A stretch of 64,000 nucleotides of DNA from Dendrophyllia cribrosa (taxonomy: Eukaryota > Cnidaria > Anthozoa > Scleractinia > Dendrophylliidae), in contig JAJLRJ010000010.1 in the NCBI GenBank assembly GCA_024195265.1, positions 24,385,181 through 24,449,180 on the forward strand, given 5' to 3'. Made by a program: the position numbers and the translations under genes. Of the stretch, positions 54,401 to 54,565 are shown piece by piece. Every line of letters starts with the position of its first letter. Position 1 is the stretch's first letter. The notes beneath the pieces were generated by a model, which saw only the letters and a program-made list of their open reading frames with translations, was not told where the DNA came from and did no database searches.

Positions 54401-54565
54401 TAACACGTAGTTCGTATTAAAGACGGCTATTGCTAAATGTGGATTTCTGTTCACCTCTGTTACGGCTCACACAAAGAAAATAGAAAGCGAAAGTATTTGA
54501 CAGAATTTTTGGGACTACATTTATATTTCTGTGTTAAAACGTTTGTAATAAAAGCTGTAATAATT
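17161..54565 (+). CDS. Microexon gene encoding a secreted, cysteine-free peptide (span)
   Basis: A plus-strand spliced gene. A signal-peptide exon is followed by 13 internal exons of 66, 21, 33, 33, 42, 33, 45, 24, 21, 21, 24, 33 and 18 nt and a provisional terminal exon. Each internal exon was delimited by an AG acceptor (mostly TTTCAG) and a GT donor. Every one proved to be a multiple of three, phase 1-1, and open in that phase. The inclusive coding length would be 495 nt (164 residues). The product starts with a strong signal peptide, has a basic KKR site early, and is otherwise hydrophilic and rich in Q, N, K and P without cysteine. Because each exon is symmetrical, any can be skipped without frame change. 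The layout resembles schistosome MEGs, but the family is not recognised. No expression evidence is available here. Confidence 0.7.
17405..17850 (-). mobile_element. Fragment of a non-LTR retrotransposon (RT C terminus)
   Basis: On the minus strand, 17595-17822 encodes the tail of a LINE reverse-transcriptase protein, including MVFKVLNNLAPEYLSSLFTE and PLPRTNYLKTLRNKLPYHLR, strings typical of the C terminus of CR1/RTE-like ORFs. No catalytic FADD box is present. The fragment is 5'-truncated; the sequence below 17595 is probably its 3' UTR. It lies in the intron after the signal-peptide exon. Confidence 0.65.
18040..18105 (+). CDS. Microexon 2 (66 nt), basic propeptide
   Basis: Preceded by a run of T and GCATAAG, an atypical but acceptable acceptor, and followed by a strong GTAAGT donor. 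In phase 1 it reads VVPFKRQQKQDMMRKKRSLT and then SQ. The KKR and KR dibasic sites could be cut by a furin-type convertase. It is the only internal exon unrelated to the three repeated classes. Confidence 0.65.
18520..18822. repeat. Inverted-repeat element with C/G-run ends
   Basis: Ends pair as ATGAGCCCGGGGGGACTCC and its inverse. Inside, TGACGGGGGTGCTCG pairs with CGAGCACCCCCGTCA. The middle has repeated AAAGGTACC words. It is non-coding. Similar G/C-run elements occur at 24407-24737 and about 30385-30492. Confidence 0.7.
19297..19317 (+). CDS. Microexon 3 (21 nt), class C
   Basis: TTGTTTCAG acceptor and GTGAGTAACTC donor. In phase 1 it adds VFELELS. The donor-side intron (GTGAGTAACTCAATTTTAC) matches those of the other class C exons (31319, 32892, 33715), and the 35-bp minisatellite follows about 100 nt downstream. 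Confidence 0.68.
19397..21965. repeat. 35-bp minisatellite array, about 70 copies
   Basis: Tandem array with a 35-bp unit containing AAATACCTACTATACCCTCC followed by TGAAYATCAACCAAG. Units vary at a few positions (AACATC, AATATC, AATGTC; TATATCC or TATACCC). Larger blocks of variants recur, so higher-order duplication has occurred. It is interrupted at about 19925-19990 by TGTTGTA-rich sequence. Thirty-five is not a multiple of three and stops occur, so it is not coding. It lies in the intron after microexon 3; short arrays of the same unit sit in paralogous introns at 26494-26770 and 34560-34680. Confidence 0.95.
22463..22495 (+). CDS. Microexon 4 (33 nt), class A
   Basis: TTTGTTTCAG acceptor. 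The donor reads GTAGGCAAAAT, versus GTAAGCAAAAT in its paralogues, so it is somewhat weaker. In phase 1 it adds about 11 residues including GQTNEIKATMQ. The downstream intron to about 22950 is paralogous to 25580-25990. Confidence 0.66.
23122..23490 (+). repeat. Interspersed repeat, copy 1
   Basis: Shares GATGAAAAGGAGCATTCTGA at its left and GTTCGGTCCGTATTGGGAAA at its right with 63506-63874 in the same orientation. A 105-codon frame across this copy is interrupted in the other, so it is not a conserved gene. The right end pairs with the inverted TTTCCCAATACGGACC at about 23515. Confidence 0.75.
24407..24737. repeat. G-run/C-run bounded repeat element
   Basis: Begins in a G run and ends in a long C run. 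GGTATGTGCCGCC near the left pairs with GGCGGCACACACC near the right. TTAAATAGGGTA words recur inside. Open frames across it on either strand are artefacts of the inverted repeat. Confidence 0.65.
25076..25108 (+). CDS. Microexon 5 (33 nt), class A
   Basis: TTGTTTCAG acceptor and GTAAGCAAAATA donor. In phase 1 it reads QTDFLVGGQN after the split codon. Same length and flanks as microexons 4 and 7. Confidence 0.7.
25995..26036 (+). CDS. Microexon 6 (42 nt), class B
   Basis: ATATGTTTCAG acceptor and GTAAGCG donor. It reads MILNDIAPLDQNNN in phase 1. The following intron begins GCGAAACAGTTTTGTACA and continues with a tRNA-like segment, as in the intron after microexon 8. Confidence 0.7.
26405..26460 (+). 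pseudogene. Decayed class C microexon
   Basis: The surroundings match class C introns: TTGAAGTGTTAAC upstream and TGACCGAATTAT downstream, followed by minisatellite units. The acceptor TTTCAG has become TTTCAC and no GTGAGT donor remains, so this cassette is probably no longer spliced in. Confidence 0.5.
26494..26770. repeat. Short array of the 35-bp minisatellite
   Basis: About eight units of the same 35-bp repeat as at 19397-21965 (AAATACCTACTATACCCTCC core), in the same position relative to a class C exon remnant. It indicates that the repeat travelled with duplicated exon-intron cassettes. Confidence 0.9.
28113..28145 (+). CDS. Microexon 7 (33 nt), class A
   Basis: CATTTGTTTCAG acceptor and GTAAGCAAAATA donor. 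In phase 1 it reads ERANAIIQNQK. Upstream intron sequence 27190-27480 is paralogous to 22120-22380 before microexon 4. Confidence 0.7.
30058..30102 (+). CDS. Microexon 8 (45 nt), class B
   Basis: ATATATTTCAG acceptor and GTAAGTG donor. It reads LIYNFLLGMNPNLAK in phase 1, with the first codon split from microexon 7. It is the most hydrophobic of the internal exons. Confidence 0.7.
30209..30345 (+). repeat. tRNA-like (SINE-like) segment in class B intron
   Basis: GTGCTCTAATGGTTAAAGCA resembles a tRNA D-arm/A-box, followed by a degenerate B-box region and TTCCCATTGAGTACTGGCGAA. Related copies follow the other class B exons (about 26140-26240, 32085-32185 and 33338-33480). It cannot fold as a functional tRNA and is best read as a degenerate tRNA-derived SINE duplicated with the cassette. 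Confidence 0.4.
31012..31035 (+). CDS. Microexon 9 (24 nt), class C
   Basis: TTTTTTTTCAG acceptor and GTGAGTAAACC donor. It reads GKENNLQQ in phase 1. Confidence 0.68.
31319..31339 (+). CDS. Microexon 10 (21 nt), class C
   Basis: TTTTGTTTCAG acceptor and GTGAGTAAAGC donor. It reads NVPKLVP in phase 1. A degenerate minisatellite unit (TATACCCCCTTGAATATCAA) follows at about 31521. Confidence 0.7.
31945..31995 (+). pseudogene. Decayed class B microexon
   Basis: TATTTCAG is retained and the body (ATGAACCAAAAT) resembles microexon 6 and 8 neighbourhoods, but the donor has become TTAAAGCG and the phase-1 frame is not usable. The flanking intron (GCGAAACAATATG) is clearly paralogous to that after microexon 8. 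Confidence 0.5.
32892..32912 (+). CDS. Microexon 11 (21 nt), class C
   Basis: TTGTATTTCAG acceptor and GTGAGTAAAGC donor. It reads LVQKKMP in phase 1. Confidence 0.7.
33175..33235 (+). pseudogene. Decayed class B microexon, second copy
   Basis: The acceptor has become ATTTCATT and no donor remains, but ATATGAGACGG, ATGAACCAAAATA and the following AACCAATTTGTATATATG align with the class B exon at 30058 and the decayed copy at 31945. Confidence 0.45.
33338..33480 (+). repeat. tRNA-like (SINE-like) segment, best-preserved copy
   Basis: GTGGTGCTCTAGTGGTTAGC is close to an A-box (TRGYNNARNGG). AAAACCGGGTCTC is a weak B-box. It is followed by TTCCCACTAAGTACTGGTGA as in the other copies. No intact cloverleaf was found. 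Confidence 0.42.
33715..33738 (+). CDS. Microexon 12 (24 nt), class C
   Basis: CTTTTATTTCAG acceptor and GTGAGTAAAGC donor. It reads NIQIKMAP in phase 1. Confidence 0.7.
34834..34866 (+). CDS. Microexon 13 (33 nt), class C
   Basis: TTTTGTTTCAG acceptor and GTTAGTAAACC donor. It reads IKLYHAKPQPP in phase 1. Minisatellite remnants lie just upstream (34560-34680). Confidence 0.66.
35170..35250 (+). pseudogene. Probable skipped or decayed microexon
   Basis: A good TTTGTTTCAG acceptor at 35175 is followed in phase 1 by only three sense codons before TGA. The expected GTGAGTAAAGC donor reads ATGAGTAAAGC. Either this is a dead cassette or, if used, an alternative terminal exon that ends the protein early. 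Confidence 0.4.
35353..35370 (+). CDS. Microexon 14 (18 nt)
   Basis: TGCGTCTTTCAG acceptor and GTGAGTCTG donor. In phase 1 it reads SLQIGK. It is the last internal exon seen before the transposon complex. Confidence 0.58.
36122..36368 (+). repeat. Left terminal inverted repeat of the Polinton
   Basis: 247 nt, about 97% identical by eye to the right repeat. The outer 162 nt form a near-perfect palindrome: arms 36122-36191 and 36214-36283 around a 22-nt loop. The inner part carries a TGTATATAA promoter-like motif (36341-36349) and the first codons (ATG GCA ATG GC) of the exonuclease gene. Confidence 0.93.
36341..36349 (+). promoter_or_regulatory. TATATA-type promoter motif of the Polinton (exonuclease copy)
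   Basis: TGTATATAA eight to nine bases before the ATG. Counterparts of the form GTATATAC/TATATA precede almost every other gene of the element: 39915-39927 (-), 40618-40628 (-), about 40645-40655, 43841-43846, 45105-45122, 46585-46594, 47274-47280, 47772-47778, 48046-48055, 48527-48534 and 53241-53248 (-). They end about 2-25 bases from the start codon. Confidence 0.6.
36358..37470 (+). CDS. YqaJ/lambda-exonuclease-type viral recombinase nuclease
   Basis: 370 aa. An N-terminal EEWVKARQNTIGASEISALT string (residues 25-44) and then FEPLVREYFE, SPDGYF (D117), LLEFKCPY (E131, K133) and YRDQIQTGLAL form the PD-(D/E)xK core of the YqaJ/lambda exonuclease family. That family degrades one DNA strand in recombination or genome processing, probably here during element replication. 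The motif residues are all present and the frame is intact. The start is ATG 36358, nine bases after the TGTATATAA motif inside the terminal repeat; a second ATG two codons later is possible. It is the leftmost gene and mirrors the polymerase at the other end. The last 150 residues are not recognised. Confidence 0.85.
   Translation: MAMANVQAFKDFLKSRETGLIQKSEEWVKARQNTIGASEISALTGSSPFESQSSLIRKKVNPIDMSKNVACAWGTLFEPLVREYFEKKHSVKVFGYTGSLNLAKDHPLFGKVTCSPDGYFSHKDETIVLLEFKCPYTRKITDNKILKQYRDQIQTGLALSGERVNKGLFVDAYFRMCSLKQLGLSLEHNSLPNKGVVHKTKKPSALACGIYLLSCKQKLFPDQTKLLNIGATKSTAMFEKIMRGISAGDILCSGDWFYTTYDGDQKRNDLDFLNRIGRRTFSEDWPPNYYKTVAFFTWKLLDITEIWEAKQPNFLENIHESVKSFHENLSKQKHLDKTSPIETFENNVGDDSAMLEDFLQSRLPQTALVA
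37471..38436. other. Polinton accessory stretch without a recognised gene
   Basis: No convincing gene. It holds four copies of GAATAAAGTATTTTG at 37851, 37892, 37917 and 37941, flanked by two AAAGCGCATGC copies. The AATAAA inside each unit could serve polyadenylation of the exonuclease transcript. The 38165-38440 minus frames are proline/glycine-rich and resemble nothing I know. This part may be a foreign insertion or a decayed gene. Confidence 0.5.
37851..37981. repeat. Short tandem repeat GAATAAAGTATTTTG, four copies
   Basis: Four irregularly spaced copies (25-41 bp apart) with related spacers (GGTTCATGCA, GACTCATGTA). A longer spacer TTTATTAGCCCAAAAGCGCA recurs as TTTATTGCCCTAAAAGCGCA at both ends. 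Each unit carries the AATAAA hexamer on the plus strand. Confidence 0.7.
38437..39138 (-). CDS. VLTF3-like viral late transcription factor
   Basis: 233 aa from the ATG at 39138; a longer reading from 39147 would need a GTG start. A zinc ribbon is visible (ACQNCEGK with C84 and C87; CCENCG with C102 and C105). It is followed by YNFKNYLNKHLKF, a helical middle and a C terminus ending in WKIVLEKMG. This order (CxxC...CxxC, then a Y/F-rich helical domain) fits the poxvirus late transcription factor 3 family, found in nucleo-cytoplasmic large DNA viruses and some Polinton-like elements. The role would be activating late genes on viral promoters. Similarity was judged by eye. It is the last of a leftward set of three genes. 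Confidence 0.62.
   Translation of the reverse strand: MEKFAKQLAEVRRLDTKGEYKAKLDELDKEHKFILLLSLDKYKCEMRRSNLPERLHHIKERLCHVTQYHPNLPFTLWNERIKACQNCEGKLTLRMFSSELCCENCGLLEPLDGVTFDYNELYGGDYKITKKRMPTKRYNFKNYLNKHLKFCEPFTGLSSEEIQHANDTFNFIEEHLPDRISMPFVAYKILDEIVLKWPQRAIVNYFWLQIPQNSMCKYDQNWKIVLEKMGHVV
39216..39902 (-). CDS. Predicted membrane protein with coiled coil
   Basis: 228 aa, not recognised. Residues about 66-112 form a hydrophobic stretch rich in G, A, L and V (including GLGSLSVGLSSGALATALTG), long enough for two membrane passes or a hairpin. Before and after it are charged helical segments; the C-terminal 60 residues are K/E-rich and likely coiled coil. The ATG at 39902 is 12 bases from a (TA)n motif at 39915-39927. 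It lies between the VLTF3-like gene and a candidate structural gene in the same direction. A membrane-remodelling or virion-membrane role is possible but unproven. Confidence 0.7.
   Translation of the reverse strand: MSSANVLPSAPEYSDTQLLYPTREITQINAEDLRLKNISDLLKELSDEAEHYRQVAKKYKRTQSIVHYSAVGLGSLSVGLSSGALATALTGLGIVVSPALAGVATLCGLSSVGFATANKRLERKVTKHENIYILAQAKRNSVNELVSKALEDKRISDTKFTIITREVEKYHELKAAIRDGVKASKDVATQTQSPDLEKLKNELRKEVKQEFQKKINLLTAASKSDLRD
39955..40614 (-). CDS. Conserved Polinton protein, candidate minor structural (penton-like) protein
   Basis: 219 aa, predicted beta-rich: alternating hydrophobic residues in YIRLVSCSIFNSW, LLPGHYTLESLANEL, STYFIHCDLV and VNSISLSVKDENNDLFGFNG. The pattern of a surface or internal single-jelly-roll or fibre-base protein is plausible. 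I recall close relatives in cnidarian Polintons but know no tested function. It ends abruptly at LEF; related proteins seem to run a few residues longer, so the end may be slightly truncated. It shares a 45-bp divergent intergenic region with the next gene. Confidence 0.6.
   Translation of the reverse strand: MVLLTIVAPSNPHTLYFDHPLPKPSYIRLVSCSIFNSWNTLKQRGEITLFKNGSSKEGTVMRLLPGHYTLESLANELKNVFKDKNFELGVETNTPLGQMIIFKEYMEEVKLDHDLSELLGISPKLLWPTTFVKRLRAPSTYFIHCDLVDKEQNLLNGKPSTVLARFDVRGKPFEKVFYNSTQQNVLRDVSSGDYVNSISLSVKDENNDLFGFNGMPLEF
40615..40659. promoter_or_regulatory. Bidirectional promoter, 45 bp
   Basis: The divergent ATGs at 40614 (minus) and 40660 (plus) are separated by only 45 bases. These contain one TATATA motif for each direction: GTATATATATA at 40618-40628, and ATTATATATACA ending five bases before the plus-strand ATG. 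Confidence 0.6.
40660..42387 (+). CDS. Large conserved Polinton protein of unknown function
   Basis: 575 aa, intact. The N terminus is G/P-rich (FGRRPVGFNPSSNLGLNIGG), a helical AAKLSAAAKAKAISDFKKRF segment follows, and the centre is an aromatic-rich globular domain (FRDTQISFTTAKYGRKWLGG, FWPQQLSFALWCATTGCGIS, YRFHVYFTTRRILHNMGG). The C terminus is low-complexity Q/P/A repeats (PQARQPQPQARQ). It is among the largest frames of the element apart from the polymerase and is coordinately placed with the capsid genes, so a structural role is likely; relatives seem frequent in cnidarian genomes. I cannot assign a fold. No catalytic motif was seen. Confidence 0.65.
   Translation: MFGRRPVGFNPSSNLGLNIGGHNYGPPPPFNSTPNIYSHVKPPPDPLAWMRTPEAAKLSAAAKAKAISDFKKRFPRADMSHFEVQVDFGDDHKTATGEVLYKEGPGSWALVTEIPHKDWTQAMKDALGLHQDGGFPYQLSLTRNTKKPIPAVDFSTTIDKDMMIGAILNDEAQKIYVTPTDYFTTKYRNIFRDTQISFTTAKYGRKWLGGPHMSFWPQQLSFALWCATTGCGISRDILFDKNSSLSLTPQLRSFYRFHVYFTTRRILHNMGGEQSVSALPDDPPFNQKDNKYNIDAYKKICIEFGVDPSSDFRFTYGKNHGLGNVYIGGYGAGNVSTNYDYPDPDLALFNDERVTDRNDPNYRANGISFVRNDQVADTQFEHFVPNYAQGLTQPGLARMNQSIEAFVYYILGSQAKTRSSIIGRGGRAFETQRVLLTNLEDAIILNDIATSVQRYQLAIQATKVRLDFATAPGSWLMPSRMVINTVSVIGYNNNLKEATQGMKQGVNNDVNLDTKKASLRHMDGGPTKINPPNSHPSNPILKEATQAQAEHHIPRQPQARQPQPQARQHNPTHIT
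42456..43803 (-). pseudogene. Coiled-coil membrane protein, frameshifted
   Basis: Two overlapping minus frames form one gene. The first starts at ATG 43803 (MAEGGYDI), with an acidic D/E run, then a basic RARDWLRRRFPKVAF segment and a coiled coil, and stops at 43111. The second continues the coiled coil (repeated E/R/Q heptads) and ends with two hydrophobic segments (LQAVVLAAGITISAVVLATL and ending in HAWLLILAVVAFLVERI). Continuity of the coil shows that a one-base frameshift near 43130-43160 broke a protein of about 450 residues. Programmed frameshifting is possible, but the other broken genes argue for decay. Function unknown; perhaps a scaffold anchored to a membrane. Its ATG faces the capsid gene across 44 bases. 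Confidence 0.7.
43804..43847. promoter_or_regulatory. Bidirectional promoter, 44 bp
   Basis: AT-only spacer between divergent ATGs at 43803 and 43848, with TATATAAATATA on the side of the minus gene and AATATACC directly before the capsid ATG. Confidence 0.55.
43848..45101 (+). CDS. Probable major capsid protein (double jelly-roll)
   Basis: 417 aa, intact. Strings such as ITFNPSKANPGETLYVSVPK, DHQILTDHGVFYPQAFYND, GKEFAYDLVMRDRVHP, RRSLKGILLLFINPYTAGG and KYFNPDITKVKVTVNGVPNR match the pattern of Polinton/adintovirus capsid proteins as I recall them. In those, the second jelly roll includes an NPxITxVxVTxxGxPN strand. Product: the trimeric capsomer of an icosahedral shell. Position between a divergent promoter and the packaging ATPase supports this. 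Somewhat shorter than many double-jelly-roll capsid proteins, so a fold search is worthwhile. Confidence 0.7.
   Translation: MAVQPNLLPSHSEKTLGTMKAERTVKRITFNPSKANPGETLYVSVPKLGEHDVIVSSSLVLVFNINLAGGHANNYLVQNVSRALVDRLVVKFAATIVQDTVGYSIYKIFEDLFRSVDERENMLLEGIQSVDLCKIRSGAGDKKTSGVDAETKPETIYKNKYRIKLDHQILTDHGVFYPQAFYNDLVFELTLADAANVVRCSDTSKLVYKLENLQVEYETIRSKSLADKAMSTYTNGKEFAYDLVMRDRVHPFSKGGDSRLNLRVNPQRRSLKGILLLFINPYTAGGRESEKYFNPDITKVKVTVNGVPNRVYNEGISGTDMWREISRQFNVGSRGAQPNMNLTKYLTGGKFGLWIDLRSMADTTMHGNGQRLVNTQDGVQLEIERNTTGSGNANCHIFAISDSQMNIMSRQLESIQY
45137..45905 (+). pseudogene. A32/FtsK-HerA-type packaging ATPase, frameshifted and Walker A mutated
   Basis: The ATG at 45137 opens 72 codons that read correctly up to about GVGY, then lose frame. 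The rest (from about 45303 to 45905) is in the +1 frame and contains the ATPase core: a Walker A-like GSTNSGMT, where the lysine codon AAG is now ATG, and Walker B LFILDD, followed by a WVLTQQITS sensor-like strand. The family pumps the genome into the capsid. The frameshift near 45285-45305 and loss of the catalytic lysine both predict loss of function. A (TA)n motif lies at 45105-45122. Confidence 0.82.
45934..46567 (+). pseudogene. Small Polinton gene split by a LINE insertion
   Basis: The ATG at 45934 starts a helical protein (NLHKLTVLSQLLDELCAHTL) reading about 45 codons until a retrotransposon tail enters at about 46067. Beyond the insertion, 46445-46567 is an open frame ending in a helical LIRELETFLPEIKRIIEK and TAA. 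This looks like the original C terminus, so the intact gene would have encoded roughly 90 residues. Function unknown. Upstream motif CATATATACA near 45917. Confidence 0.6.
46067..46440 (+). mobile_element. 5'-truncated non-LTR retrotransposon, 3' end
   Basis: The inserted segment encodes the last residues of a reverse-transcriptase protein (HNLRNSKYNLFVPRPSTE, then in another register a YRG...LWNSLP string). An AT-rich 3' UTR follows and it ends at AATAAAGTTTACCTACCTAC, a short CTAC-type tail typical of CR1-like elements. No clear target duplication was found. Confidence 0.7.
46607..47200 (+). CDS. Conserved Polinton protein of unknown function, 197 aa
   Basis: Starts at ATG 46607 (MAQAAEDQTALNEVLQMLEA), about 12 bases after ATAATATACA; the longer reading needs TTG. 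The sequence is helical and charged, with a KLAILVSTGKAKEAIGVQLT segment, a LKELQQELKNDYIINQELSN helix and the short hydrophobic LAGALAMRCGRWLALSNAAL. The C terminus is rich in P, E and D. No motif was recognised. It lies in the rightward structural cluster between the ATPase and the integrase. Confidence 0.65.
   Translation: MAQAAEDQTALNEVLQMLEATPDTTPPAGIAGTSDIPAKREKLAILVSTGKAKEAIGVQLTYDHVKRLSDKDVDKYYKRYEAYIGNKTTESLKCVGMVIPVEDLKELQQELKNDYIINQELSNLAGALAMRCGRWLALSNAALITTKHIKLEREPDHKPDLIELEPKPTHPSRDSEGYPLEGFDEVGVNLTATSQKP
47284..47760 (+). CDS. Single-pass membrane protein with basic N-terminal and proline-rich C-terminal regions
   Basis: 158 aa. The T/Q/P-rich N terminus has a basic GKRLAERNRLAREAKKTAEA stretch. 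One clear transmembrane helix lies near residues 96-115 (SIFFILGFGGLIVSAAGVYY). The tail contains a run of eight prolines. TATATAC at 47274-47280 ends just before the ATG. Probably a virion membrane or internal protein; not recognised. Confidence 0.65.
   Translation: MATPLEAIPEETQTQTPTQTPVRVTSETPKTKPATEKNPGRVASGKRLAERNRLAREAKKTAEAQKTALSTQSSAANQPSTSHTGGATSDTNSNSIFFILGFGGLIVSAAGVYYQREAIMQKLGRTPNTPPPPPAPTPEPASPPQSRIPVRQGIITME
47791..48012 (+). CDS. Small two-helix membrane protein, 73 aa
   Basis: MSDNKLVKAILDAATITGLV opens the protein, which has a hydrophobic glycine-rich first segment (residues 12-27) and a second (residues 45-58, YVKFTAVMAGSIVL) separated by a basic loop. TGTATAC at 47772-47778. 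Function unknown; its size and position in the structural cluster suggest a minor virion protein. Confidence 0.6.
   Translation: MSDNKLVKAILDAATITGLVAGIGWIGKKTIKENFTADPSASLMNYVKFTAVMAGSIVLKKYLEDQKILPDNM
48069..48506 (+). CDS. Small Polinton protein with hydrophobic ends and central coiled coil
   Basis: 145 aa from ATG 48069; the frame is open upstream to 47862, but that part overlaps the previous gene. The N terminus MASIAILALGAVLNAAAFTG is hydrophobic. The centre is a charged helix with repeated A/K/Q/D (DEKIRHDKALEQYQAAYAKY, RTKLLDWIATND). The C terminus LAFIGGTLLAGGYAAYRFL is hydrophobic again. This layout recurs in cnidarian Polintons as I recall them. TATGTATACA at 48046-48055. A membrane-spanning minor virion protein is a guess. 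Confidence 0.62.
   Translation: MASIAILALGAVLNAAAFTGGNYLAKYLSGDRGKAAMDEKIRHDKALEQYQAAYAKYQKDRTKLLDWIATNDRMKHQASQNFQTTDQALALYNQMHQTQPDKQIKDYKEPQFSDFYNPSQQQQTGELAFIGGTLLAGGYAAYRFL
48549..49580 (+). CDS. Retrovirus-like (RVE) integrase
   Basis: 343 aa. Catalytic DDE triad: D73 in HQADLLFL, D138 in LQVDPGSEF and E173 in QAIVERFN, 35 residues apart. The N terminus (YYSPKGYWKGLAAVKKLATA) is the usual Polinton pre-domain. After the core, a chromo/SH3-like C-terminal segment includes IWSLKVYNVERVV and YYLYDGPKRGFVREEL. Product: transfers the linear element DNA into host chromosomes. The frame is intact. The last 17 codons overlap the 3' end of the polymerase gene on the other strand. GTATATAC at 48527-48534 precedes the ATG. 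Confidence 0.92.
   Translation: MEAKLSKIYYSPKGYWKGLAAVKKLATAARVSEEATKKWLVKQVLWQIYLPAPRYIPRPKFDVSSPNAVHQADLLFLPHDKLPKGRNVYKYALTVVDVASRYKAAEPLTSKESEEVSRAFQKIYRKGPLKWPQHLQVDPGSEFMGAVTKTMENNKTTIRRGRPDIHRDQAIVERFNRTLAERLFGYQYAVEMNMPSGRSTAWVKGLPDAVSALNNEVTRLTGKKPKDAIKEKAISSKPATPYARPVGVYEKKLPPRVHVRYYPGELEGGGRRATDPIWSLKVYNVERVVTKPNEPVVYYLYDGPKRGFVREELMVVPPGTQVHHLVSSACLCVRMPACGHHHP
49528..53232 (-). pseudogene. Protein-primed family B DNA polymerase, broken
   Basis: Starts at ATG 53232 inside the terminal repeat. First frame 53232 to about 51660: an unrecognised N-terminal region, a C2H2-like CDRCLQAF...H segment and the exonuclease motif I VIYADFESI (about 52175-52200). Second frame to 49857: Exo II FHNFKGYDAHH, polymerase motif A YYDANNLYG, motif B NNSVFGKT and motif C YTDTDSLL. 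Third frame, about 49865-49528: the C terminus, with an in-frame TAG at 49714-49716. Lesions therefore are a frameshift near 51650-51665, a frameshift near 49860 and a nonsense codon. Catalytic motifs are unchanged. The role was protein-primed replication of the linear element. Overlaps the integrase tail-to-tail by about 50 bases. Confidence 0.92.
53222..53467 (-). repeat. Right terminal inverted repeat of the Polinton
   Basis: 246 nt, differing from the left repeat by a one-base indel and a few substitutions. It has the same 162-nt hairpin at its outer end (53306-53467). Its inner end holds GTATATAC (53241-53248) and the first codons of the polymerase gene on the minus strand. Confidence 0.93.
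54021..54565 (+). CDS. Candidate terminal exon of the microexon gene with poly(A) signal
   Basis: A TTGGTTTCAG acceptor just outside the inverted-repeat element is followed in phase 1 by STTEY and TAA (54035-54037). An AATAAA signal lies at 54547-54552. The phase fits microexon 14, making the whole chain a multiple of three. The assignment is tentative: the stretch is short, and it requires an intron of about 18.6 kb that contains the whole Polinton. Confidence 0.35.
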
